Source: Apricaphanius iberus (lineage: Eukaryota; Chordata; Actinopteri; Cyprinodontiformes; Aphaniidae). Taken from it: 64,000 nt of DNA. The position numbers were made by a program, and so were the translations under genes. Positions 25,421-36,809 of this stretch are shown in pieces. Every line of letters starts with the position of its first letter. The stretch's first letter is position 1. Where the stretch lies: assembly GCA_028564705.1 (NCBI GenBank), contig JAPXFQ010000113.1:2356001-2420000 (forward strand). Direction: 5' to 3'. The notes beneath the pieces were generated by a model. The model saw only the letters and a list, made by a program, of their open reading frames with translations. It did no database searches and was not told the origin of the DNA.

Positions 25421-26719
25421 AGACATGTTCTCATTTACTCAAACGTTCAGTGATTGATTCAGTTCATAATCTAGCCTGGCAAGTCACGCAGGTAAGGTAA
25501 GAAAATATCTGTACTTGAGATGGTTTTATTTAGTTAATGACAGAGGGTGAAATTTAGTAACTTTTCAGTTTATTTCTTATTGTGTAAATCTAAACATTAA
25601 ATGACAAAAACAGAACTAAATGTTGATTTTACCCAATATAATTAAAATTAAAACTGAGCATGGAACGGTTGTGTAACAGATAATAAACAGCCATAACACT
25701 TGGATCAAATGAGTGCTCAGACCAAAACTGCCAACACATCACTCACAGTGCCTCCACCGTCTTTATTCAGCATGGAGGCACACTTGACTGAAGCAAGGTC
25801 TACTCCTTCTCTAACAGACAAAGGGAGTCCAGCGCTACGTCTATGTCAGTCTGCTCATCCCATTACATCCACTCTGCTGCTCCCAGTCGTCAGCTATGAC
25901 GAGCCTTCACCTGAGTTGACAGGTGACTGTCCCGAGGCAGCGCGGCACCCAACAGGGGAGCCTTAACCTGCCAACTTTCTGTCAGCCCCCCAAAACCAGC
26001 TCTGTCATGTCATCTCCCCCACGCCAATCACAGTGACACATCAAGTTTGTGTCAGGAAACAGTGTTGGAGATTACAATCTAATACAACACTGCCCCAGGC
26101 CAAAGGGAGGATTGGGCCAGCATTATAAGACAGAGATGATTGTGTAAATGTTGCAGGGTAACACAAAAAAATATTTTAAATAGATTTATTTTTTTACCTA
26201 CAGGCTAAACCTTTATGATTGCTTGTAGAATATGAATTGCCCAGGAGACATTAGTGATACAAAAATCGATAGGCAAGAGAATTAAAACATAAATAAATGA
26301 AATGTAATAAAACATTCCAAGCCCATCCCTTTTATTAGAAAAATAAAGCTGGCATAGTTTAGTTTTGCCTTATCTAGTGCTATTTCCCAACAAGAAGTGC
26401 AACCATTAGTCTCCTAGTGCAATTTACGAGATGTAGTGACATCTAGAGGAACAATTGGAAATTTGCAACCAAACAATCTTAGATCGCTTCCTGCCCTGTA
26501 GCATCAAACTACTGGAACCTTTAAAAACATAAAAAGACAAATTCAAGTGTTACATTTTAGTTTGTGCCTCCAGAGCTAATGTAATAAAACAGAGATACAA
26601 TATATCAAAGGGGTGAGCAGGAACATTTTTATGATATTTGAGTTTATTAACATCATGTTCTTGAAATTTGTCCTGCTTTGTATGAGTTTTTTGCTTTTAA
26701 TAAACATTTACATTTAAGC
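25421..26719. other. Unassigned sequence between two LINEs
   Basis: A GC-richer segment at 25700-26090 has an 88-codon frame without recognisable similarity. The rest is AT-rich. Confidence 0.55.
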
Positions 26720-27639
26720 AAACACTCTCTCACAGAGAAAATGTGTTAAACCAGGATATGATCATACCAGCACTGGTGAAAGTTACCAATGATATTTTAA
26801 TGGCCTCAGATAATGGATTTTTGACTATTCTGGTCTTGATAGATCTCATTGCTGCTTTTGACACAGTCGATCATAATATTATTTTAGAAAGGCTTGAACA
26901 TGTTGCAGGGATCAAGGGAACAGCACTAGGCTGGTTTAAATCATAGGTGTCAGACAGGTTCCAGTTTGTTCCTGTTAATGATAAATATTCTTCACACTTA
27001 AGGGTTACTTGTGGAGTGCCACAGGGTTCTGTGTTTGGATCGGTTCTCTTACACAATTATACTTATACATAAAACCTGATGAAACCAATCTGTTAAGTAG
27101 ATTAAAAGCATTTCTCAAAGACATAAAAACCTGGATGACTCTGAACTTTCTGCTTTTAAATTCAGACAAGACAGAAGGTGTTGTCTTTGGATCAGAACCT
27201 TTAAAAAGGAAACTGCTACAGTAAGTCGATCACTTCCTCTGAATGGCATTAATTATGCCTGTGGTAATAATGTAAACAACCTTGGTGTAATTTTTGACCA
27301 AGACACAACATTTAAATCCCATATTAAACAGGTTTCTAAGATTTCTGTCTTTCACCTCTGGAATATTGCTCAAATTAGAAACATCCGGTCAGGAGTGATG
27401 CAGAGAAACTAGTCCATGCATTTGTTACTTCAAGGGTGGACTACTGTAATTCTTTATAATCAGGAAGTCCACAAAATGCAATTAAAAGCCTTCAGTTGAT
27501 CCAAAATGCTGCAGCAAGAGTTCTGATGAATATTAAAAAGCGAGATCACATTTCTCCTGTTTTGACTTCTCTCCATTGGCTCCCTGTTAAATCCAGAATA
27601 AAGTTTAAGATCCTCCTCGTTATGTAAAAAAGCCCTTAA
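26720..27639 (+). mobile_element. L2-like LINE, 5' part of an interrupted copy
   Basis: The frame from 26743 holds a reverse transcriptase motif A, LIDLIAAFDTVDHN, with the catalytic Asp at residue 34, and then GIKGTALGWFKS before a TAG at 26944. Downstream sequence matches the fish L2 protein in order: RFQFVPVND, GVPQGSV, TQLYLYIKPDE, IKTWMTLNFLLLNSDKTE, LDYCNS-type and ISPVLTSLHWLPVKS segments, with shifts. The block normally holding YADD, between GSV and TQLYL, is missing (near 27050). The upstream endonuclease is absent. The copy continues at 28625. Confidence 0.85.
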
Positions 27640-28624
27640 CCCCATTTGATTCCGGGTCATTTTGGCTAAATCACATGTAATGTGACATCTCCAAATTAGA
27701 ATTATTGCTGTTTTTGAACCCTCTGCAGTATAAATACATAACACCCTCTAGTTTTACCCAGAGCATTCAGAATCACTGTAGGTATGACTGGTAAAACGTC
27801 ATGCACTTTATAACTAAAAAAAAAAAGGATTGTTTGTTTTTTTGTCCTCGCCTTAACTTTTTTTTTTAAGTGCAGATAGCTACAATGAGTAGTTGGGGAC
27901 TGAAACAGACTATGTGGAAACAGAATAACTTGATGACCACTCAAATTTGAAAAGTATATCTGTAAAAATAATGTCTTTACATCATGTTTTCTTTGGGTAT
28001 GTCCAGGCACTTTAGAAGGTCCTATTGTTTATCCAAACCTATCCAAATTGAAAAAATTTGGGAACTTTTTGGAAAAGTGCAATAACTATTAAATGCTTCA
28101 ACCCATATGCTGCAGTGTCTACAAGTCTAACTCTTATCTAATGTAGTTTTTATTAAGATTTAATATTTACATGTATTTTATATCTATAGCCTATTTTTAT
28201 ATTTTTATCTAAATTATCAGAATATCTAAATTTGTTATCTACTTTTTGTCTATTTTACATCTAAATGATATAAATATGATTTATTTTTTATATACATTTT
28301 ATTTAAAATTACTTACATTTTATTTAAAATTACTATTTGGACAGAATGGGAGCAAACTTTCTGGGAATTATAGATGTTAGACATGCAGGAGCCCATCACA
28401 GGTAGGAAAAATAAATTCTTGCCATTTTTGCTTTTCTGTAAAAAATGCTTTGGAGTCAGTGCCGTGGTTGTTGTGTGTCAAAATAGTTTATATCATTGGA
28501 AAAACGAGGCTCTGAGATTTTATTTGTTAAATAGTTTGTTGGGGTCTATGACGTAGGGGAACGCATGCATGGCTGTATTGCTGTGGAAACATACTTGTGT
28601 TCCAGGACCGGTACGTAGGAGTCA
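27640..28624. mobile_element. Unidentified insertion (~985 bp) splitting the L2 LINE
   Basis: The L2 sequence stops after AGCCCTTAA at about 27639 and resumes with TAATCGAGCTCC at about 28625, where undamaged L2 copies would read straight through. The intervening ~985 bases are AT-rich and unlike the LINE. TAA occurs at both junctions and could be a 3-bp target duplication, and the left junction reads TTAACCCC. I found no clear terminal inverted repeats and no recognisable protein. Confidence 0.55.
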
Positions 28625-29495
28625 TAATAATCGAGCTCCATCGTACATCAGAGATCTAAATGTTCCATATGTTCATAACAGAGCATTTTGTTCTCAGACT
28701 GCTGGTTTACTGGTGGTTCCTATGATTTCTAAAAGTAGAATGGGAGGGAGATCTCTTAGTTATCAGGCTCCTCTCCTGTGGAACCAGCCCCCAGTTTTAG
28801 TCAGTGAGGCAGATAACCTGTCTGTTTTTAAGACCAGGCTTAAAACCTTCCTTTTTGATGAAGTTTATAGTTAGAATGCCTTAGGTTATCCTGAGCTATC
28901 TTTGTAGTTATGCTGCTATAGGTTGTTGGACGTAAGGGCTGACCACTTTTCTTCACTCTTCTACTTTTCTCTTCTACTACTCTCCAGATATATTTTTTCT
29001 GCTGTTATTGCGATTGTTAAACCAGTTTTCTCTCAGTGTTTTTTCTCATAGAAGCTCTGGTAGCCTGCTCAGCTATAATGCCCCCTGCTGGATGGGGAGC
29101 ATTGGTTCAGATGATGCTCTAAGAGACCGAGCATCCCCCATGCTGTCTTTTCTCTGTCTTCTCAGACTCCCAGACGGTCGTGGCAGATGACCGCTTGTAC
29201 TGAGCCAGGTTCTGCCGGAGGTTTCTTCCTGTTAAAGGGGAGTTTTTCCTCTCCACTGTCGCTGCATGCTTGCTCATTATAAAGGATTGCTGAGCAATTG
29301 CTTTGGTTGGAGTCTGCATGATCCGGGCACAACCTCACATCGATGACTCAATGTAATCTGCTGGGATTCCTTAGATAGAAAACTTTAACTGCTTGAAATT
29401 TTTGTATAATTGTATTGAAATGACTTTTGTTGTAAAGTGCCCTGAGATGACATTTGTTGTGAATTGGCGCTATTTAAATAAAAGTGAATTGAAAA
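28625..29495 (+). mobile_element. L2-like LINE, 3' part of an interrupted copy
   Basis: The frame ending at 28874 reads the C-terminus of the L2 ORF2 protein: APSYIRDLNVPY, GLLVVPMISKSRMGGRSLSY, QAPLLWNQP and FKTRLKTFLFDEVYS. A typical L2 3' untranslated region follows, with the GAGGTTTCTTCCTGTTAAAG-type block around 29217-29240 and the final TAAAGTGCCCTGAGATGAC and GAATTGGCGCTATTTAAATA before GAATTGAAAA. The C-terminal frame is intact for about 80 codons, better preserved than the 5' part. Confidence 0.9.
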
Positions 29496-29564
29496 TGCTC
29501 CTCATATTTTAAAGACAGCAATGAAAACCTAAACAAATGGACGCCAAGTGCATTAATCTAGTTG

Positions 29565-29834
29565 CAGTTCCACGCTGTACGCCAAAACCAGCCGACACAA
29601 GAACAGTTTCTTCCCCCAGGCTGTCGGTCTGATGCACTCTGAATAGTCACAGAGTGTGACTCCATACAATAACCCCGGTTGGTGTATATATTATCCTTTA
29701 GTATTTATTTATATTTATTTTTATTTCCTTTTTTTATTTCACTTATTTAAGTTCTGTACTGGAGAGAAAAGTTGCCGGAGTCAAATTCCTTGTATGTGTC
29801 ATACTTGGCCATTAAAGCTGATTCTGATTCTGAG
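29565..29834 (+). mobile_element. Rex1-like LINE 3' end
   Basis: The last codons of a LINE ORF read TSRHKNSFFPQAVGLMHSE before the TAG at 29644-29646. An untranslated region rich in TATTTATTT follows, then GAGTCAAATTCCTTGTATGT, TTGGCCATTAAAGCTGATTC and a short TGATTC repeat at the very end. This arrangement matches the ends of Rex1/CR1-type fish LINEs. It is 5' truncated and lies just downstream of the L2 copy. It differs from the ends of the 23.7 and 42.5 kb copies, so it is another subfamily. Confidence 0.75.
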
Positions 29835-32800
29835 AGAGCCCCCACACTGCAGTGCTATTCATCCCTTTCAGTTGTTTCTTTTCAGGTAGAAAGTCATAGC
29901 CAAACAATATTATCAGTTGTTTTTGGAGGGGTTTTATGGGCTTTATGTTGTAAAAAAAAAAGGAGTAGTGGGCTTTGTTTTTCTTCTGTTGGTAACAAAT
30001 GGAAACAGAAAATCACTGTTGAAACCGCAAGTTAAGCATTGAAAGGTTGCTGTTCCAGCTGTAAAAAGGGCAAATAGTTGTCAAGCTGAACAAGTCTGAA
30101 GTTTGTAGGAACATTCTGGTAAGCAGACAAAAGGAAGGAATCTTGCTAAATCACCAGCCAGTTAGTTCCACTAGTTGCATCCTCAGTCATTCCAGCATCA
30201 ACGTGTCCTGAAAGAAAATCAGACAAACTGAAATAACAGAAATTGAGCAGCATAGACTAACTTTGGGAAGTCTGAAGCAAAAACAGTTAATAGTAAAGTG
30301 TGTGACACTTAACATGGAATAGTGACTCCAATTTTAGGGGGGAAAAACTGTCTAACAAACATTAAAAAATTCAGCAAATTAAGGATTAAGATCACTAAGA
30401 AGAATTATTGCCTAATCTATTTTCTTGTTCTACATGATAAACAGCTTAACAAGCTCATGTTTTCAACAACGTATTCTTAGAGATCCATACTCTTTCTTTT
30501 CAAATATAAATCTTGTGCTTTATTTCGGACTTGGTGGAAAATCCTTTGTGTATTGGCAGAGGTCATGGAGACATTGCATGGGAGTCACAGAGTTTTGAGC
30601 ATTGGGAGGGAGATAAGCACCATATGCCATATGGCTAATCATTACAATAATAAATCAATTTTAAACCCCCATCATAATTTATCTGAGTTTTTTTAACCAT
30701 TCAGCTGATTTCAGATAGTTGCTTTGGGATGTTTGCCTCTCATTTGAAAAGTAATGTCAAAGCAAAGCTGGAAGAGATTTAACCTGCTGCTGCAGCTTTT
30801 CATGGGACTAGTAAGAAAGCATTCACAATCAGTTGACAGTTTTTCTCATATGTAAATGATTAACCTTTCGGAGGGCACAGGGTGGCAGAGGTGGCAGATG
30901 GGTAGTAACCATAATGAGGTAAAGGAGACTTGAATAAATATCCCATATTTTGAGCTTCAGCTAGTTTTGCATCACATATCACATAAAGTAGCTCACCTCC
31001 ATGTTAAGCGTTAAGATAGAAACAACTACTCTGTAGGATTATGGTGGATCAGTGCTTTGATTTCATAAAAAGGTTTATGTTTACAGAAATAAACATTCCA
31101 GGTTGTGCCAGACAGTTTTGTCAATTAGTTTCTACAGACTGTAAAAGTAGCCAGTTTTCGACTTCATTTGGAGAATGTCTTATAAGCATTTGTAACAGGA
31201 ATCTGACTTGTTGTGCAGGTAACCACAACTACAGAGCATCAACTTGATGAGGAGGAAATTGCACACATCATAATTGTTATTGTTGTTTAAACCTTGGCCA
31301 CATAATGTCCTGAATAATTTCTGAACGTCTGCTAAAAAGACAAATTAATGTTAATAAAAATCATCCATGACTTATCTTAAATACTTTATTATGAAATCCC
31401 ATGTGCTCTGCAGGAGGAGATGGACCAAAAAGGTATATGTGTATTTGTTTTGGTTTATTTTTGTTGATGAATGCTATAGTTTCAAACATTTAAAGAAATT
31501 TAAAACTGCAAGAATAAATTTATTCGCACCAGAAGTTTATTTAACTCCTGGATCCATGGCTTAGATGTCTAGTTGTATAATGAACATCAGAGCAAACAGC
31601 ATAAGGAAGACCAAGAAACAGGACAGGGAGAAAGTTGTGAAGAAATGTAAATTATGGTTGGGTTATAAAACATTGTAAAACAATCAGTCTTTTGAAAATA
31701 GTAATAGTGTGAAATGACTGCAAGTTTACCAAGACATAGCTATCCACCTAAACCGACAGACCAGGCCAGGATAGTATTAATCAGGTAACCAGCCAGGAGG
31801 CCCGTGGTAACTGGAGATCCACAAAGGTTATGTTTCATGAACATTAACTGGGCCAAACAAGAATCCGCACCAAAATGCATAGAAATTTAAACTAGGTGTT
31901 ACTGCCAAATCAGCAATTACTAGTGTATTAAAGAACAAAATGCAAAACAATTAACATTGAAGAAACATAAATATATATAAATATAAAAAAAATATTTTAC
32001 TGGAAGATGGTAATTTAAAAAATAATATTTGTGTTGTAAAGCCTTAATGAAAGGAGGCTAAAACACACTGCAGAAAAGCTTAAACCAACAAATCTTAAAT
32101 AGTGCAGATAACAGTGTATGTTGTTGTTGGGTTAATGGTTCATTAAACATTATTTGACAAAACTAATAAGACATTTTTGGACCGGCTGTTGGTTTCAAGC
32201 ATCCAATAAACAACTAAAAAAAGACGAAGAAAATTAGCCTTTTGTGGATAACCTCGGAGCAACAATTACGTCATTAAGGTGTAAACTAGAAAAGACATCA
32301 TCCCTCTTCATTAATGTAAAGCTATTGCTTTGAAACTTGAAAATTAGAAAATATAGTTTCCTTTCAACTGAATCTTTTGTGACTTATTTTACATGAAAAT
32401 TATGGCAGTAAAATTGTTTCCTTTTTGTTTTTTATCATAACTCTTGTAAAACATAGTGAAAGAGGCTTTCAACTAAGTTAAAATGAGAGAAAGACAGAGC
32501 CTAGAACAAGAGGAAGAAACATTCCCAGAATGATGTAAGAAAAAGCTAAGTAGGCAAGGAACGTCACCCTGGTCCTAATTTAGAGTAACAGTGACTTAAA
32601 GAGCAAAGGAACACCAAAACACTGCATTTTCCCAACAGCCTTAAATTAATATAAAAGTGGTTTCCCCACTAACACAAAAGTGAGTGATTAGTATTATCGT
32701 TCAAATTGTAATTTGGCAGTTAATTAAACTGACCTTGGTTGCTATTGCTGCATCTACAAATGGGCACCTAGAGTGCCGTTCTGACTCTCGGCCGTCTGTG

Positions 32801-34040
32801 AAGACCTCCGTCACCCATGCCCGCAACAGGATTAAGTCACCCCAGTGACAAAATCAAATTAAGCAGCTGCCACTGCCTACCTGCAGCTCGGAGCTTAAAA
32901 TGATCAACTTATGAGCAGCGGGGGAGCAGAGATGTAGCCCGTCTCCTTCGTCCTCCTTGGTTTAAGGCTTTTCTAATGATTAGTTTTATGACTTTTTTTT
33001 ATCAAGAAAAGCAGGACGGTATGAGGGAACTACATGAAATTTTGTTAGCACTTAATAATGGTTGATAAAAAAACTGACAGATCATTTTAAAAGCATTTCA
33101 ATGTGTTTTTAAAAAATGGACGTTGTGAGCCTTGACATTTGTTTCCTATGCTCTAACTTAGATTGAAGCATGCAAAATAGTGAATTTAACAGAAATGCAA
33201 GTGACTGAGAACTCTGGTGTGGAAGAATCACAAAACATTCTTAGAGAAATGAGTTAAGGTCAGTGAAATGGTAAATGTGAAATTCCCTTTATGAGCTTCA
33301 TATACAACAACCCTGCATTATCCAAAGAAAAACATCACAGGGCATGAATCTTTCTATTAGAAAAACTAAAAATATTTGAAATACTACAATTGTGGTTGCA
33401 TCCTTTCTCGGTACATGTTTTATACTTCCTCCAGTCTTGATATCATGTGTAAATAATTATCATCTGCTGTATAATTAGGCACCTAATGCTATCATTACAA
33501 TGGCTAAAAGGTTCTCTGTGGGGGTTTTTAAGGAATAGAAATGGATAGTTTGAAGGCTTTAGACATCCAGCTTGTTCTCAGGCACCCCCTTGTTGTTAAC
33601 TTCAGAAACTATATTGGATATATACAAAGACATTATAAGAAAAACAATACTTTTTTGCCTACAAGATACAAAATTTTCTTAAATATTGTTGATATTTTTC
33701 TTTTGTTTTGACTGTATTTTAACTTCCACTTGTATTGCTTTTTATATCATTTAAAGCCCCACTATGGACAGACATTGAAAACTAAAAGTAAAAAAGGTAA
33801 CTTTAAAAAAATGTTTTGGTTTCTTTTTTCACAAAACTTTACTTCAAAGATCCTGAACCATTCCAAGATAAACCTCCCACTGGCATGGATCACACTGACC
33901 TTTTATTCTTTAGACCAAATAAGCTAAAAGACAACTCCTACATTTAATGTCCATGTTGCCAAACTTCAAACAGGTGGCAGAAATCTAACCCTTAGGTCAA
34001 GTATTTCTGCATGTGCATTGAATCAAAGTGAGCTGTATTT
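29835..34040. other. Unassigned sequence
   Basis: More than 4 kb without a recognisable repeat or gene. A GC-richer patch at 32740-32960 could be a conserved non-coding element. Confidence 0.55.
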
Positions 34041-34095
34041 AGGCAAGGCAATTTTATTTGTATATCGCATGTTCAACACAAGTTAATTCAAGTTT
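34041..34095 (-). mobile_element. LINE 3' tail fragment
   Basis: The plus text GGCAAGGCAATTTTATTTGT followed by ATATCGCATG is the reverse complement of a common fish LINE end that finishes GCGCTATACAAATAAA-like then TTGCC. Only about 55 bases remain. Confidence 0.55.
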
Positions 34096-34184
34096 CTTTC
34101 TGATTCTAGGGATTATTAACTAGAGTTGGAGGACCTGAGTGTCCTGCAGGGTAGGTATAAAGACAGCTGGTCTTCAATACATTT

Positions 34185-34341
34185 TGGCGCCAAGCCCCAG
34201 GGCAGCTGTAGCAACAGTGTAGTTGCCATCACCAGTGTGTGAATGTGTGTGTGAATGGGTGAATAACTGAATGTATTGTTTACCACTTCGGGGTCCGTAG
34301 GGACTAAGTAAAACACTATACAAACACAGGCCATTTGCCAT
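34185..34341 (+). mobile_element. SINE tail fragment (head missing)
   Basis: The order GGCGCCAAGCCCCAGGGCAG, CACCAGTGTGTGAATGTG, GTGAATGGGTGAATAACTGA and a diverged CACTATACAAACACAGGCCA ending corresponds to the body and L2-like tail of fish SINEs related to the copy at 23130. The tRNA-like head is absent. Confidence 0.65.
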
Positions 34342-34417
34342 AAGCCATTCAATGATGTATCAACTAGCAGGGGTATTTTGAAGTCTATTCTCTGAGCTAC
34401 AGGGAGCCAGTGTAATG

Positions 34418-34512
34418 ATATTTAAATATGATTTAAATAAAATATAAATAATAACAATTAAATAAAATTAAAATATTTATTTATTTGTTATATTTAAATA
34501 TTAAATATCACA
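34418..34512. repeat. AT-rich low-complexity stretch
   Basis: Almost pure A/T with overlapping ATTTAAATA words. Confidence 0.8.
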
Positions 34513-35380
34513 TCTATGTGGCTGTTAGATCTGTTCATCCCGTGGGCCCCAGGCTGTCTGTCTGTGTCCGTACCAACCCCAGCTCCCTGTCTTTTGACAT
34601 GGACGGCCATTTATCTGCTCTGTGAATTGTGTCAGGTAATAATCCATGTCTCCAGAGAGCATTTAGCCTGATAGGAAAAGCTGATTGGGACAAAAGGCCC
34701 TGAATCTCATTTCTGCTCCCCCAGCGACAAGAACTGAGCAAATGAAAGTTTGATACTATAATGGCAACTTCTTAAAAGAAAAAAAAGCTCTGGAAAGAAT
34801 AAAATGAGTCAGTGGAAAACCTGTTAGTGGTGTTTTCTTCTTGAACTGCAGCAAGGGAAAATGATTGCAGGTAGGTAATGTCGATAATTTTTGCTCATTA
34901 TAAAAAAGATAATAAACTTACAGCCAAACTACTCAGATTATGCAGATTGTGAGACAAACCCAATGAAAGCTCATGAGGATGCTGTCTTGTTTGGCTTTGT
35001 TTGCTTGAGCCTGAGAGAAACAGAGAGGGGAAGGCAGCCTGGTCAGAGCAGGCAGCAGCTGTATCCACAGATGCTCATGTAAAAACATCCTTATTCACAT
35101 GTTCCCTTCCACTTGTTTGTTTCCTGGTAATTTACCCCTTCTGCGTAAGAAAAAAAAAAAAAAGGAAAATGCCGCTTTGTTTTCATACTAACAAGGCAAT
35201 TAGCAATCATTTCAAATTTACACACTGGGCTGGCCTACAGGCAGATAATGGTAATGATTTACCAATGTATTTCATATCCAGTTTATGCATATGTCTGTGT
35301 AAACATGCATTGTTTAGACAACAGTGAAACCAGGAAATATAAAATCTTTTGCTATTTTTTTACAACTAATTACATGAAAC

Positions 35381-36250
35381 AGATTTTTTTGCACATTCTT
35401 CTCTGCAAAATAGCTCAAGCTCAGTCTGATTGATGGAGATTGCATGTGGACACAAGTTTTGTTACAGTTTCTCTGCTTAATCGTGTCTGGAATGTACTGT
35501 TCCTTTACATTAATCTACATTGAGCAAAAATTTCCATTAAAGTTCTTTATCTTCTTTATTTTCTTTATCTTCTTGTACTTTTTTCAGCTCCACCTACGGT
35601 ACTATTCCATCAACTCTGACCAGCTGCCTTGTTGCTGCTACACAAAAAACGTCCACAAGTCATGATGCTGCCATCACTGTGTTTCATCTTGGGGCTCTTG
35701 TTTTCAGGCAAATGTATATTGTTAGCTTTCTGCCAGAAAAACTCTCTCACTTCGGCCAAAAAGTTCAATTTTATTCTTGTTGTACCAGAACATTATCCCC
35801 TATATGGCTAAATGTAAACTTTCTTATGGGTGTCTTTTAACATGGATTTTTTCTCACCGGTCTTCCATAAAATTTGTAGATTGCACAACTAATAGATAGA
35901 ATTCTCTCATCCGAATTGTTCATCTCTGCAGCTTCTACAAAGTTACGATAGTCCCCTGCCTGCTTCTCTAAGTAATCCTCTCCAAATGTTCGCAAATCTG
36001 TTAATTCAGGTGGATGGACATGTTTTGGCAGACGTTTAATTCGGACATTCTCTCTGTGTGTTTGAATGGTGGATTCACCTCTGCTTTACAAAATATTAAA
36101 TGTTTAGAATGTTGTTTTAAAACTAAACTCTATATAAACTTCTCCACATCTTCTACATGGCCTTTCTGCTGTGTTCCTTCCTTGCTGTGTCTTGATTAAG
36201 TTATTTGTTAACTAATGTTCTTAAACAAACTTCTGAGCTTTTTCAAACTA
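35381..36250 (-). mobile_element. Tc1-like transposon relic
   Basis: The plus strand shows the reverse complement of a Tc1 transposase gene in order: TGCAAAATAGCTCAAGCTCA (catalytic C-terminal side), ATGATGCTGCCATCACTGTG, GGCCAAAAAGTTCAATTTTA (the ELFG region), the CTTCCATAAAATTTGTAGAT stretch and the helix-turn-helix region near 36000-36200. The frame is broken many times. The left terminus is missing and the transposase start lies towards 36.2 kb. It is inactive. Confidence 0.75.
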
Positions 36251-36369
36251 GGGTGACACATTTTCAGAATATATTGTTGTATAGGAATGAATTTTACTGA
36301 ATATGAATGTATGGCATCACACAATCTACATCACAAATGTTTGTTTGTAAACGATAGTGTCATCGTTTG

Positions 36370-36480
36370 AAAAGTGAACCCCTACCCCTGTCTCATGATG
36401 CTCCCACTACCATGCTTTACTGTGGGGACAGTGTGTGCAAGGTGATTTTCAGTGTTAGCTTCCGAGGTGTGACACAACTT
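36370..36480 (-). mobile_element. Second Tc1-like fragment
   Basis: CATGATGCTCCCACTACCAT, then TTTACTGTGGGGACAGTGTG and the following GTGATTTTCAGTGTTAGC match the glycine-rich GGGS region of a Tc1 transposase in reverse complement. The same region is already present in the relic at 35381-36250 (near 35663), so this is a separate copy. Confidence 0.6.
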
Positions 36481-36766
36481 TCCAGTGACAATAAAACAGA
36501 CAATATTGAGTGTACCTTGGAAATAAGAAACACGGAGATTAAATATTTAATATCCGTGCAATTGTTGGAAGGAATTAAAAAATCTAGTGTCTAGAGACTA
36601 GAACATTATTTATTTTCTATGATCTATGTTTTGGTAGGTATATTTGACTTTTTTGTCTAGCATAAAAATAAATTTGTAGAAAAACAGCATTTCTGTGCTT
36701 TTCGTGTTTCTGATGTCTGGTTTTGAATATCTCATTAAAGGCACAAACTAAGTGTTTAGTGTATTG

Positions 36767-36809
36767 CATGTATTAGGTGGCCTTCTGAAAGTAGGCTACC
36801 TAATACATG
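36767..36809. repeat. 16-bp near-perfect inverted repeat
   Basis: Arms 36767-36782 and 36794-36809 pair with one mismatch around an 11-base loop. The sequence resembles the TTAGGTGGCCTTCTGAAA-like flank of Tc1 elements, so it may be a leftover of one. Confidence 0.75.

Noticed and set aside
27640..28624. piggyBac-type insertion suggested by TTAACCCC at the left junction
   Set aside because: The right junction has no TTAA and the two ends are not inverted repeats of each other.
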